Shown: positions 32,009 through 43,034, numbered from the stretch's first letter. The stretch: DNA of 64,000 bases from Bufo bufo (GCF_905171765.1 NC_053397.1:114469295-114533294), one strand, 5' to 3'. A program made the numbers and translations. Notes: a model not told the origin generated them from the sequence alone.

Positions 32009-33547
32009 CTAGTCCAGAATGAGCTGTGGAAACGATGGAGTGATGGTGGCCGTGGGCGTCGCTGACGGGAGAGCCTGATGAAATGCCTGAAATTTAAAGC
32101 GAGACAGATTGTCAGCTGCCGTATTGCACACCCCTGGGACATGGAAGCAATGTAAGAAAAAATTGTTGCAAGCTGCCAACCAAGTGAGTTTCCGCAGGAA
32201 CCTCATGATTGTGAGGGATTTGGAACGACCTTTGTTGATGATCTGACAGGTTGCCTGGTTGTCTGAATATCACCGGACCGACATGTTTGCCCATAAATGA
32301 CCCCACGCCACGGCAGCCGCCACGATGGAATATATTTCGAAGAGAGCTTAGGTAGTGCAAAATCCTTCCAGATCCCGGACTGCAGAAGGCCAGCTGCCCC
32401 ACAGCCAATCGTTCCCAAAAATGGCAGCGAAGCCTGTGGTAGATGCCGCATCTGACCAGATAGAGGGGGAACAGTCCGATAGCTGGGGGAGGAACATGCT
32501 CCTGCCATTCCAGGTGGATAGAAATCTCCTCCACATGCCCAGATCTGCCGTAGCGTGGGCATCCAGGGACAACCTGTGCGAGTAGTGTAGGAAAAAAGGG
32601 AAGAGGTGCAGCAGTCGTGATATAAATGAGCGACCCTGAGGTATGATACGCATGGCAAAGTTCAGGGAGCCCAGCAGGGACTGTAGTTCTTTGCGGTTGC
32701 AGGTGCCAAGTTGAAGGTAGTTGTCTATGTGGGCGAGAATGTCCTGAATCTTCCCGGATGGCAAACTGGCTTGCATTGTGGCTGAATCCAACTGAATACC
32801 CAAGAAGGTGATGACTGTGTCTGGCCCCTCTGTTTTCTTGGTGGAGATGGGTACCCCAAGTTCCTTTAACAGCTTGATGGTGGCTCTGAGGCTGGAGGGG
32901 GGGGGAAGTGTTTTATTCCACCAGAAGGAAATCATCAAGGTAATGTAATACCATCGGGCACCTTGCTATGTTTAAAAGCAACCAGCATAATGCTTCCGCA
33001 AATGTGTCAAAAATGGCCGGGCTACTCTTGGATCCAAGAGTCAACCGGGAGAAAAAATAGTCTCCGGACCACTTGATGCCGTGAAGGTGCCACAGTGTAG
33101 GGTGTATTGGTAGTAATTTGAAGGCGTTGGCGATGTCGGTTTTGCTGAGCCATGCTCCAACCCCTCTTGTATGATGGCAGTGATGGCGTGATCTATGGTG
33201 GTTTATTGCAGGGAGAATTCCTCAGAGGGAATGAGTGAGTTGAGACTGGGGTTGGCTGAACCGTGGGGCGCCGACAAGTTGACGATGAGCCTCTGTTTCA
33301 GGGAAGATTTCCCAGTGACGATGCCAATGGGGTTGGTGCGCCATGTGGCGAAAGGGGGGGTTTTGAAAGGCCCTAACACGAAGCCCTCTGTTACTTCTTG
33401 GGTTATGAGGGCGTCAATTGCAGTGGGGTTGTGTTGGGCGGATTGAAGATTGGGACATTCCAGGGTGCCAGTTGGCATGTGCAGGATACCTGTGTGGAAG
33501 CCTTCTGTCAACCCTGAAACGAGGAAATCTGTGAGATGCCTGGATGG
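32009..33547 (-). pseudogene. Ngaro reverse transcriptase and RNase H, broken
   Basis: Copies element RNA into DNA. The first part (33547-33206) reads VTEGFVLGPFKTPPF and GKSSLKQRLIVNLSAPHG, typical DIRS-order RT start. An in-frame TAA stands at 33203-33205. The catalytic YLDDFLLV is encoded at about 32924-32945 in a frame that shifts immediately afterwards. RT thumb and RNase H sequences follow (TVITFLGIQLDS, RKELQSLLGSLNFA) in two or three frames to about 32010. At least one stop and two frameshifts disable it. Confidence 0.85.
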
Positions 33548-33555
33548 GTGTTGTG
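33548..33555. repeat. 8-bp target-site duplication of hAT-1B, left copy
   Basis: GTGTTGTG, identical to 40828-40835. Joining the flanks keeps the Ngaro gag-RT reading frame open. Confidence 0.95.
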
Positions 33556-33837
33556 TAGAGTTGAGCGAACACCTGGATGTTCGGGTTCGAGAAGTTCGGC
33601 CGAACTTCCCGTAAATGTTCGGGTTCAGGATCCGAACCCGAACCGAACTTCGTCCCGAACCCGAACCCCATTGAAGTCAATGGGGACCCGAACTTTTGGG
33701 CACTAAAAAGGCTGTAAAACAGCCCAGGAAAGAGCTAGAGGGCTGCAAAAGGCAGCAACATGTAGGTAAATCCCCTGCAAACAAATGTGGATAGGGAAAT
33801 GAATTAAAATTAAAATAAAAAAAATAAAAATGAACCA

Positions 33838-35370
33838 ATATCAATTGGACAGAGGTCCCATAGCAGAGAATCTGGCTTCACGTCAGCAAAGAATCAGTCT
33901 CTTCATGCCATAGCAAAGAATCTGGCTTCATGTCAGCAGAGAATCAGTCTCTTCATGCCATAGCAGAGAATCTGGCTTCATGTCAGCGCAGAATCAGTCT
34001 TCATGTCATAGCAGAGAATCAGGCTTCACGTCACCCACCACTGGAACAGGCCACTGTCACACATTTAGGCCCAGGCACCCAGGCAGAGGAGAGAGGTCCC
34101 GTAACAGAGAATCTGGCCTTATGTCAGCGCAGAATCTGTCTTCATGTCATAGCAGAGAATCAGGCTTCACGTCACCCACCACTGGAACAGGCCACTGTCA
34201 CACATTTAGGCCCAGGCACCCAGGCAGAGGAGAGAGGTCCCGTAACAGAGAATCTGGCCTTATGTCAGCGCAGAATCTGTCTTCATGTCATAGCAGAGAA
34301 TCAGGCTTCACGTCACCCACCACTGGAACAGGCCACTGTCACACATTTAGGCCCAGGCACCCAGGCAGAGGAGAGAGGTCCCGTAACAGAGAATCTGGCC
34401 TTATGTCAGCGCAGAATCTGTCTTCATGTCATAGCAGAGAATCAGGCTTCACGTCACCCACCACTGGAACAGGCCACTGTCACACATTTAGGCCCCGGCA
34501 CCCAGACAGAGGAGAGCGGTACCGTAACAGAGAATCTGGCCTTATGTCAGTGCAGAATCTGTATTCATGTCATAGCAGAGAATCAGGCTTCACGTCACCC
34601 ACCACTGGAACAGGCCACTGTCACACATTTAGGCCCAGGCACCCAGGCAGAGGAGAGAGGTCCCGTAACAGAGAATCTGGCCTTATGTCAGCGCAGAATC
34701 TGTATTCATGTCATAGCAGAGAATCAGGCTTCACGTCACCCACCACTGGAACAGGCCACTGTCACACATTTAGGCCCAGGCACCCAGGCAGAGGAGAGAG
34801 GTCCCGTAACAGAGAATCTGGCCTTATGTCAGCGCAGAATCTGTCTTCATGTCATAGCAGAGAATCAGGCTTCACGTCAGCCACCACTGGAACAGGCCAC
34901 TGTCACACATTTAGGCCCAGGCACCCAGGCAGAGGAGAGAGGTCCCGTAACAGAGAATCTGGCCTTATGTCAGTGCAGAATCTGTATTCATGTCATAGCA
35001 GAGAATCAGGCTTCAAGTCACCCACCACTGGAACAGGCCACTGTCACACATTTAGGCCCCGGCACCCAGACAGAGGAGAGCGGTCCCGTAACAGAGAATC
35101 TGGCCTTATGTCAGCGCAGAATCTGTCTTCATGTCATAGCAGAGAATCAGGCTTCACGTCAGCCACCACTGGAACAGGCCACTGTCACACATTTAGGCCC
35201 AGGCACCCAGGCAGAGGAGAGCGGTCCCGTAACAGAGAATCTGGCCTTATGTCAGCGCAGAATCTGTATTCATGTCATAGCAGAGAATCAGGCTTCACGT
35301 CACCCACCACTGGAACAGGCCACTGTCACACATTTAGGCCCCGGCACCCAGACAGAGGAGAGGTTCATTC
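33838..35370. repeat. Minisatellite, 141-bp unit, about nine and a half copies
   Basis: GGTCCCGTAACAGAGAATCT recurs at about 34097, 34239, 34380, 34520, 34662, 34803, 34944, 35085 and 35227. Because 141 is a multiple of three, two plus-strand frames stay open for 510 and 471 codons; these give a repeated 47-residue pattern with no domain character and are not considered genes. Several variant units carry linked substitutions (ACCGTAAC, GACAGAGG). Confidence 0.95.
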
Positions 35371-35479
35371 AACTTTGGGTTGCCCCGCAATATAATGGTA
35401 AAATGAAATTAAAAATAGTATTGAATGAGGAAGTGTCCTGGAGTAGAATAATATATTGTTAAGGGGAGGTAGTTAATAT
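35371..35479. other. hAT-1B 3' noncoding
   Basis: Short AT-rich stretch between the minisatellite and the transposase stop; nothing else seen. Confidence 0.5.
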
Positions 35480-38400
35480 CTAATCTGCACAAGGGATGGA
35501 CAGGTCCTGTGGGATCCATGCCTGGTTCATTTTTATGAACGTCAGCTTGTCCACATTGGCTGTAGACAGGCGGCTGCGTTTGTCTGTAATGACGCCCCCT
35601 GCCATGCTGAATACACGTTCAGACAAAACGCTGGCCGCGGGGCAGGCCAGCACCTCCAAGGCATAAAAGGCTAGCTCTGGCCACGTGGACAATTTGGAGA
35701 CCCAGAAGTTGAATGGGGCCGAACCATCAGTGAGTACGTGGAGGGGTGTGCACAGGTACTGTTCCACCATGTTAGTGAAATGTTGCCTCCTGCTAACACG
35801 TTCCGTATCAGGTGGTGGTGCACTTAGCTGTGGCGTGTTGACAAAACTTTTCCACATCTCTGCCATGCTAACCCTGCCCTCAGAGGAGCTGGGCGTGACA
35901 CAGCTGCGTTGGCGACCTCTTGCTCCTCCTCTGCCTTCGCCTTGGGCTTCCACTGGTTCCCCTGTGACATTTGGGAATGCTCTCAGTAGCGCGTCTACCA
36001 ACGTGCGCTTGTACTCGCGCATCTTCCTATCACGCTCCAGTGTAGGAAGTAAGGTGGGCACATTGTCTTTGTACCGGGGATCCAGCAGGGTGGCAACCCA
36101 GTAGTCCGCACACGTTAAAATGTGGGCAACTCTGCTGTCGTTGCGCAGGCACTGCAGCATGTAGTCGCTCATGTGTGCCAGGCTGCCCAGAGGTAAGGAC
36201 AAGCTGTCCTCTGTGGGAGGCGTATCGTCATCGTCCTGTGTTTCCCCCCAGCCACGCACCAGTGATGGGCCCGAGCTGCTTTGGGTGCCACCCCGCTGTG
36301 AACATGCTTCATCCTCATCCTCCTCCACCTCCTCCTCATCCTCGTCCTCCTCGTCCTCCAGTAGTGGGCCCTGTCTGGCCACATTTGTACCTGGCCTCTG
36401 GTGTTGCAAAAAACCTCCCTCTGAGTCACTTCGAAGAGACTGGCCTGAAAGTGCTAAAAATGACCCCTCTTCCTCCTCTTCCTCCTGGGCCACCTCCTCT
36501 TCCATCATCGCCCTAAGTGTTTTCTCAAGGAGACAAAGAAGTGGTATTGTAACGCTGATAACGGCGTCATCGCCACTGGCCATGTTGGTGGAGTACTCGA
36601 AACAGCGCAACAGGGCACACAGGTCTCGCATGGAGGCCCAGTCATTGGTGGTGAAGTGGGTCTGATCCACATTGCGACTGACCCGTGCGTGCTGCAGCTG
36701 AAACTCCACTATGGCCTGCTGCTGCTCGCACAGTCTGTCCAGCATATGCAAGGTGGAGTTCCACCTGGTGGGCACGTCGCATATGAGGCGGTGAGCGGGA
36801 AGGCCGAAGTTACGCTGTAGCGCAGACAGGCGAGCAGCGGCAGGGTGTGAACGCCGGAAGCGCGAACAGACGGCCTGCACTTTATGCAGCAGCTCTGACA
36901 TGTCGGGGTAGTTGCGAATGAACTTCTGCACCACCAAATTCAGCACATGCGCCAGGCAAGGGATGTGCGTCAAACCGGCTAGTCCCAGAGCTGCAACGAG
37001 ATTTCGCCCATTATCGCACACCACCAGGCCGGGCTTGAGGCTCACCGGCAGCAAACACTCGTCGGTCTGTTGTTCTATACCCCGCCACAACTCCTGTGCG
37101 GTGTGGGGCCTGTCCCCCAAACATATGAGTTTCAGAATGGCCTGCTAACGTTTACCCCGTGCTGTGCTGAAGTTGGTGGTGAAGGTGTGTGGCTGACTGG
37201 ATGAGCAGGTGGAAGAAGAGGAGGAGGAAGCTGAGTAGGAGGAGGAGGAGACAGGAGGCAAAGAATGTTGCCCTGCGATCCTTGGCTGCGGAAGGACGTG
37301 CGCCAAACAGCTCTCCGCCTGGGGCCCAGCCGCCACTACATTTACCCAGTGTGCAGTTAGGGAGATATAGCGTCCCTGGCCGTGCTTACTGGTCCACGTA
37401 TCTGTGGTTAGGTGGACCTTGCCACAGATGGCGTTGCGCAGTGCACACTTGATTTTATCGGACACTTGTTTGTGCAGGGAAGGCACGGCTCTCTTGGAGA
37501 AGTAGTGGCGGCTGGGAACAACATACTGTGGGACAGCAAGTGACATGAGCTGTTTGAAGCTGTCTGTGTCCACCAGCCTAAATGACAGCATTTCATAGGC
37601 CAGTAGTTTAGAAATGCTGGCATTCAGGGCCAGGGATCGAGGGTGGCTAGGTGGGAATTTACGCTTTCTCTCAAATGTTTGTGAGATGGAGAGCTGAACG
37701 CTGCCGTGTGACATGGTTGAGATGCTTGGTGACGCAGGTGGTGGTGTTGGTGGTACATCCCATGTTTGCTGGGCGGCAGGTGCCAACGTTCCTCCAGAGG
37801 CGGAGGAAGAGGCCGAGGCGGCGGCAGCAGCAGCAGCAGCAGAAGAGGCCGAGGCGGCGGCAGCAGCAGAAGAGGCCGAGGCGGCAGCAGCAGAAGAGGT
37901 AGCAGGGGGAGCCTGAGTGACTACCTTGTTTTTAAGGTGTTTACTCCACTGCAGTTCATGCTTTGCATGCAGGTGCCTGGTCATGCAGGTTGTGCTAAGG
38001 TTCAGAACGTTAATGCCTCGCTTCAGGCTCTGATGGCACAGCGTGCACACCACTCGGGTCTTGTCGTCAGCACATTCTTTGAAGAAGTGCCATGCCAGGG
38101 AACTCCTTGAAGCTGCCTTTGGGGTGCTCGGTCCCAGATGGCGGCGGTCAGTAGCAGGCGGAGACTCTTGGCGGCGGGTGTTCTGATTTTGCCCACTGCT
38201 CCCTCTTTTGCTACGCTGTTGGCTCGGTCTCACCACTGCCTCTTCCTCCGAACTGTGAAAGTCAGTGGCACGACCTTCATTCCATGTGGGGTCTAGGACC
38301 TCATCGTCCCCTGCATCGTCTTCCACCCAGTCTTGATCCCTGACCTCCTGTTCAGTCTGCACACTGCAGAAAGACGCAGCAGTTGGCACCTGTGTTTCGT

Positions 38401-38935
38401 CATCATCAGAGACGTCCTGAGGTGGTATTCCCATGTCCTCATCATCAGGAAAAATAAGTGGTTGTGCGTTAGTGCATTCTATCTCTTCCACCCCTGGGGA
38501 AGGGCTAGGTGGATGCCCTTGGGAAACCCTGGCAGCAGAGTCTTCAAACAGCATAAGAGACTGCTGCATAACTTGAGGCTCAGACAGTTTTCCTGATATG
38601 CATGGGGGTGATGTGACAGACCGATGGGCTTGGTTTTCATGCGCCATCTGTGCGCTTTCTGCAGAAGACTGGGTGGGAGATAATGTGAACGTGCTGGTTG
38701 CACTGTCGGACACCCAATTGACTAATGCCTGTACCTGCTCAGGCCTTACCATCCTTAGAACGGCATTGGGCCCCACCAAATATCGCTGTAAATTCTGCTG
38801 GCTACTGGGACCTGAGGTAGTTGGTTCACTAGGACGTGTGGCTGTGGCAGAACAGCCACGTCCTCTCCCAGCACCAGAGGGTCCACTAACACCACCACGA
38901 CCATGTCCACGTCCCTTATTAGATGTTTTCCTCAT
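35480..38935 (-). pseudogene. hAT-1B transposase, 1,151 codons with a single in-frame TAG
   Basis: A large BED-type hAT transposase. Domains in order: Gly/Arg-rich start; QRYLVGPNAVLRMVRPEQVQ (50-69); acidic linker; BED zinc finger with C297, C300, H321 and H326; an Ala/Ser tract (349-380) from GCN repeats; catalytic Asp512 in LTTDTWTS; second catalytic Asp at about 641 in VCDNGRN followed by a CLAH motif (about 660-663); two Glu/Asp-rich tracts; and the C-terminal LACPAASVLSERVFSMAGG motif with the expected Glu. The only lesion is TAG at codon 597 (37145-37147), where the equivalent position in copy A is CAG (Gln). It lies between the first and second catalytic Asp, so no active enzyme would be made without readthrough. 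Confidence 0.93.
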
Positions 38936-39660
38936 TGTTCCCGTTCACCACAATTTTGAGAATGGCAAATTTGGGAATGCTTTTTCAACCCAGAACAAAA
39001 AGTCTGCTTTTACGGTCACTACAAATAACTTGACCAGCTAAAACTGTGCAGATTTGGTTGAATAGAGATGTGAGACCTGTTTTTTTTTTGCGCTGTGTGA
39101 CAGTTATAGGTTTAATCACAGAATGACACTTCTATCAGCACGCTAGCGTGTGTCTTAGGTTTTTCTGAATGACACTATCAATACCTTCAATGTAAGATTT
39201 TCTTTTTGGGATAGATTTCAAGTAGGCCTCAAATACCACAAACTAGTTATTTTCAGAATGGCAAATTTGGGAATGCTTTTTCAACCCAGAACAAAAAGTC
39301 TGCTTTTACGGTCACTACAAATAACTTGACCAGCTAAAACTGTGCAGATTTGGTTGAATAGAGATGTGAGACCTGTTTTTTTTTGCGCTGTGTGACAGTT
39401 TTAGGTTTAATCACAGAATGACACTTCTATCAGCACGCTAGCGTGTGTCTTAGGTTTTTCTGAATGACACTATCAATACCTTCAATGTAAGATTTTCTTT
39501 TTGGGATAGATTTCAAGTAGGCCTCAAATACCACAAACTAGTTATTTTCAGAATGGCAAATTTGGGAATGCTTTTTCAACCCAGAACAAAAAGTCTGCTT
39601 TTACGGTCACTACAAATAACTTGACCAGCTAAAACTGTGCAGATTTGGTTGAATAGAAAT
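38936..39660. repeat. Minisatellite, about 296-bp unit, about 2.4 copies
   Basis: AATGGCAAATTTGGGAATGC begins units at 38961, 39257 and 39552; units are almost identical. It lies in the transposase leader, upstream of the start codon. Confidence 0.92.
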
Positions 39661-40310
39661 GTCAGGTCTATTTTTTAGGCGCTGGGTGACAGGCTCAACT
39701 TGCCCCTGATGTAATATATGGCCAAAAAATAACCACACTGTTGATGGTTAAATGCACTTGGGTGACACAGGCTCAGCCTGCACCAGATGTAGTATATGGC
39801 CAAAAAATAATCAGACTGTTGATGGTTAAATGCACTTGGGTGACACAGGCTCAGACTGCAGCTGATGTAGGATATAGCACAAAATAACCACACTATCGAT
39901 GGTTAAATACACTTGTGTGACACATGCTCAGCCTGCAGCTGATGTAGTATATGGCCAAAAAATAATCAGACTGTTGATGGTTAAATGCACTTGGGTGACA
40001 CAGGCTCAGCCTGCAGCTGATGTAGGATATAGCACAAAATAACCACACTATCGATGGTTAAATACACTTGGGTGACACAGGCTCAGCCTGCAGCTGATGT
40101 AGTATATGGCCAAAAAATAATCAGACTGTTGATGGTTAAATGCACTTGGGTGACACAGGCTCAGCCTGCAGCTGATGTAGTATATGGCCAAAAAATAACC
40201 AGACTGTTGATGGTTAAATGCACTTCGGTGACACATGCTCAGCCTGCAGCTGATGTAGGATATAGCACAAAATAACCACACTATCGATGGTTAAATACAC
40301 TTGGTGATAG
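39661..40310. repeat. Minisatellite, 78-bp unit, about eight copies
   Basis: GATGGTTAAAT recurs every 78 bp from about 39743 to 40287, each unit with CACAGGCTCAGCCTGCAGCTGATGTAG-type sequence (quoted in part). Two unit subtypes alternate (ACTATCGATGG and ACTGTTGATGG). Confidence 0.92.
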
Positions 40311-40690
40311 CTCGTGCTGGCGCACCACAAGTCACAAAATGGCCGCCGATCACCCCAGAAAAAAAGTGATCTAAAAACTCTCTGGGCAGCCTCAAAAAAG
40401 TGAGCAAGTCAATAATAGCACTTCAATGATCCACAGCTGCAGATCGATCACAGAATGAAGTCTTTTGGAGGAGTTAATCTGCCTAATCTCGCCCTAACAT
40501 CGCAGCTGCAACCTCTCCCTATACTGATCATAGCAGAGTGACGTGCGGCGCTACGTGACTCCAGCTTAAATAGAGGCTGGGTCACATGGTGCACTGGCCA
40601 ATCACAGCCATGCCAATAGTAGGCATGGCTGTGATGGCCTCTTGGGCCAAGTAGTATGACGCTTGTTGATTGGCTGCTTTGCAGCCTTTC
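40311..40690 (-). promoter_or_regulatory. hAT-1B promoter-like module
   Basis: On the minus strand: hairpin arms 40601-40614 and 40622-40635 (ATCACAGCCATGCC/GGCATGGCTGTGAT, loop of 7), an inverted CCAAT box (40598-40602), then TATTTAAG (complement of 40565-40572) about 30 bp downstream. The region is shared with copy A at 18153-18223 while the sequences between it and the coding start are not, suggesting functional constraint. Confidence 0.6.
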
Positions 40691-40827
40691 AAAAAGCGCC
40701 AAGAAAGCGCCGAACACCGAACCCGAACCCGGACTTTTACGAAAATGTTCGGGTTCGGGTCCTTGTCACGGACACCCCAAAATTCGGTACGAACCCGAAC
40801 TATACAGTTCGGGTTCGCTCATCCCTA

Positions 40828-40835
40828 GTGTTGTG
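40828..40835. repeat. 8-bp target-site duplication of hAT-1B, right copy
   Basis: GTGTTGTG, identical to 33548-33555. Confidence 0.95.
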
Positions 40836-41395
40836 ACATGAACGCAGTGAAAACTGGCATATTGATGGTCGTTAGATACAGTTTTGCAAACATTTTATTC
40901 GGACACATGGACTTGGCATGTGCCCTGAAACATTTGGTACATATATGCAGCAATCTACACCCGCTGTAATTGCAGGACCCCTCGTTGAAATTGTTGCAAA
41001 TCTGGGATTTGCCCAGAAACTTGATTGGCCGTCCCAGTTTGTCCCGGGCTGATTTGTCCGAAACCCCAGAGGGACCGGCCCCTTGCGAGAGGGCATGTCT
41101 GTGTGCCGTGTTTGGACAGAAATTGGTGGTGTGGGCTGTGGAGGTGCAGTATGCACAGGCTGGTGTCCTCAGGCCTGCGAAGTGTCGGCAAAATATGACG
41201 GTGTCGATCCTTGCCCAGTTGGTGCGGACTCCGTACTGGGAGAAGGCCCCCGCCACTTTCGCCGAAAAAGATCTATGATAATCATAGAAGGCTGACCCCC
41301 CATATTTGTTGCCCAGGTCTACCAGTTTGTGCATGTAGAGGTCGAACTCCTCCCTTCTGTTGGGGTAGACCGCACAGATGACATCCCTATAGATG
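40836..41395 (-). pseudogene. Ngaro gag, C-terminal segment
   Basis: Structural gene of the retrotransposon. The minus strand reads YRDVICAVYPNRREEFDLYM, then KYGGSAFYDYHRSFSAKV, then a Cys-rich finger region with ICNNFNEGSCNYSGCRLLH and CTKCFRAHAKSMCPNK, the zinc-binding pattern usual in DIRS-order gag proteins. No stop is present. It joins the N-terminal segment at 42544 across the palindromic insertion and the RT segment at 33547 across hAT-1B, both in frame, so gag and RT formed one continuous reading frame before these insertions. Confidence 0.88.
41381..41395. repeat. 15-bp target-site duplication of the palindromic element, left copy
   Basis: ACATCCCTATAGATG, identical to 42529-42543. 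Confidence 0.93.
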
Positions 41396-42528
41396 ATATA
41401 ACAAAACAATAACAAACACAGGTGCACTCTGCAGTATCACTAAATCCTCAAACTGATTTTAAAATTGAGAGATTAGTCAACATGTCCTACGGTGTAGAAC
41501 ATGTCTAAGCCCGGACACCACGACAAGGTTTCTCAAGTAGCCCGGGACCCTACACTCTCCTACCTGAGCCGTATGGGCGATACCAGGAGCCAGTGGGCAA
41601 ATTACAGGAGCATAAGGCCGACTCACAAACAACTCACCAGTTACCTCCAGCATGTGGCCATGCTTGCAATGGGAGGAGGGAGGAGTCTGTGAGTCCCACT
41701 CAAGACTTGCTGATATGTCCCAGGCCTCACAGGTGCACCTAAATGTGGCCTGTAGATGGAAAACAGGCACATTTAAATAGGAGTTTATACACCTCCAGGA
41801 ATCTATATATACAAACTAAGAAGACAGGTTGGCATTAGCATGTGGGTTTGAAGCACCTCCTGCTAATGCCAACCTGTCTTCTTAGTTTGTATATATAGAT
41901 TCCTGGAGGTGTATAAACTCCTATTTAAATGTGCCTGTTTTCCATCTACAGGCCACATTTAGGTGCACCTGTGAGGCCTGGGACATATCAGCAAGTCTTG
42001 AGTGGGACTCACAGACTCCTCCCTCCTCCCATTGCAAGCATGGCCACATGCTGGAGGTAACTGGTGAGTTGTTTGTGAGTCGGCCTTATGCTCCTGTAAT
42101 TTGCCCACTGGCTCCTGGTATCGCCCATACGGCTCAGGTAGGAGAGTGTAGGGTCCCGGGCTACTTGAGAAACCTTGTCGTGGTGTCCGGGCTTAGACAT
42201 GTTCTACACCGTAGGACATGTTGACTAATCTCTAAATTTTAAAATCAGTTTGAGGATTTAGTGATACTGCAGAGTGCACCTGTGTTTGTTATTGTTTTGT
42301 TATATTGTTATATTAATTATTCCATCCGCACTTGTTACCTTGTGTAGGATGTCTATTGTGGTACTTGTGGTTCGCCGCGGGCATCCTCCATTGTATGCAT
42401 TTTGCTGGGGATTGCCATTAGCAACGGGCCACAAGTGCAGGATTTGCTCCCCTATATATATGCACAACTGCATGTGGGTTTGAAGCACCTCCTGCTAATG
42501 CCAACCTGTCTTCTTAGTTTGTATATAT
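41396..42528. mobile_element. 1,133-bp palindromic retroelement-like insertion
   Basis: The left 445 bp (41396-41840) and 41861-42305 are near-perfect inverted repeats around a 20-bp spacer. The right 223 bp is unpaired and ends with a second direct copy of the spacer-plus-arm sequence (GCATGTGGGTTTGAAGCACC ... TTTGTATATATA, about 42471-42528). The 15-bp duplication points to target-primed reverse transcription rather than DNA transposition. A Penelope-like element, whose copies often combine tandem and inverted partial units, or a 5'-inverted LINE/SINE are the candidates. No reverse transcriptase is encoded. Confidence 0.85.
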
Positions 42529-42543
42529 ACATCCCTATAGATG
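42529..42543. repeat. 15-bp target-site duplication of the palindromic element, right copy
   Basis: ACATCCCTATAGATG, identical to 41381-41395. Confidence 0.93.
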
Positions 42544-43031
42544 CCAAAGGCCAAAACAAATTCGGGAATAGTCAGTTTCCTATTAAGGCGGGCATCCCTG
42601 GACTTGACCACAACCGAAACATCGTCGTAGGCATAGGTTTTGTTCTCGACCACATCCTGGGAGGCAATCAGAAGGGAAGCCAGGTTTACATCCTTACCTT
42701 CCAGGATATCTCTTTTTATGTGCTCCGGTATCATGTGCGCCGGGCTGACTTCTTGGTCATCCAGGTTAACGGTTGGCGTGATCGCTGGAAATCCGGATGG
42801 TGCCAGTGACGCCGCCGGTGGTGGCCCTGCCAAGGAGAGGGTCGTGGTGACCGACTCCAGCCTCTCCAACCTGGCGTTGACCATGGACATGGATGTCATT
42901 AGAGAGGATAGCATGGCATGTATATCCCCTGCACTGGACTGGCTAGGTCCTTCCCCTGCGTCCACGTTATTAGTTGACGTGCGCAGTAGTCGGAAAAGCT
43001 CCGCTTTCCTTGCCGTGGCGGGGAAGGGGAT
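42544..43031 (-). pseudogene. Ngaro gag, N-terminal segment
   Basis: The frame is open from 43031 and reads PATARKAELFRLLRTSTNNV near the start, a coiled-coil-like stretch (MVNARLERLESVTTTLS), a Pro/Ala linker, PAHMIPEHIKRDILEGKDV, and ends RKLTIPEFVLAFG at the insertion junction. An in-frame TAA at 43032-43034 lies just upstream, with further open codons beyond (to about 43214), so the true start is either within this segment or upstream of a nonsense mutation. There is no ATG at the very start, which makes the second case plausible. Confidence 0.75.
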
Positions 43032-43034
43032 TTA

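Larger units (their letters stand above)
33556..40827 (-). mobile_element. hAT-1 copy B, full length, nearly intact
   Basis: The ends TAGAGTTGAGCG and CGCTCATCCCTA are inverted repeats (one internal mismatch) with an exact 8-bp duplication. Subterminal CGAACCCGAAC-rich tracts match copy A. Order on the minus strand: promoter-like module (40635-40565), two minisatellites, a transposase gene (38935-35480), a 141-bp minisatellite, right end. No nested insertions. It interrupts the Ngaro gag-RT frame and so is younger than that element. Confidence 0.95.

Noticed and set aside
33960..35370. Regular repeats that could be mistaken for a CRISPR array
   Set aside because: Units are contiguous tandem copies without unique spacers, in a vertebrate transposon; no cas genes. 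The same applies to the other minisatellites.
33930..35462. Two long overlapping plus-strand reading frames (510 and 471 codons)
   Set aside because: They translate a 141-bp minisatellite whose period is a multiple of three; the product is a monotonous 47-residue repeat with no domain, opposite in strand to the transposase.
36169..36665. Plus-strand Ser/Pro-rich frames over hAT-1B
   Set aside because: Antisense of the Glu/Asp-rich tracts of the transposase; low-complexity only.
41477..42224. Two identical 97-codon frames on opposite strands
   Set aside because: They are mirror images caused by the palindrome, with no family resemblance and no independent support for coding.
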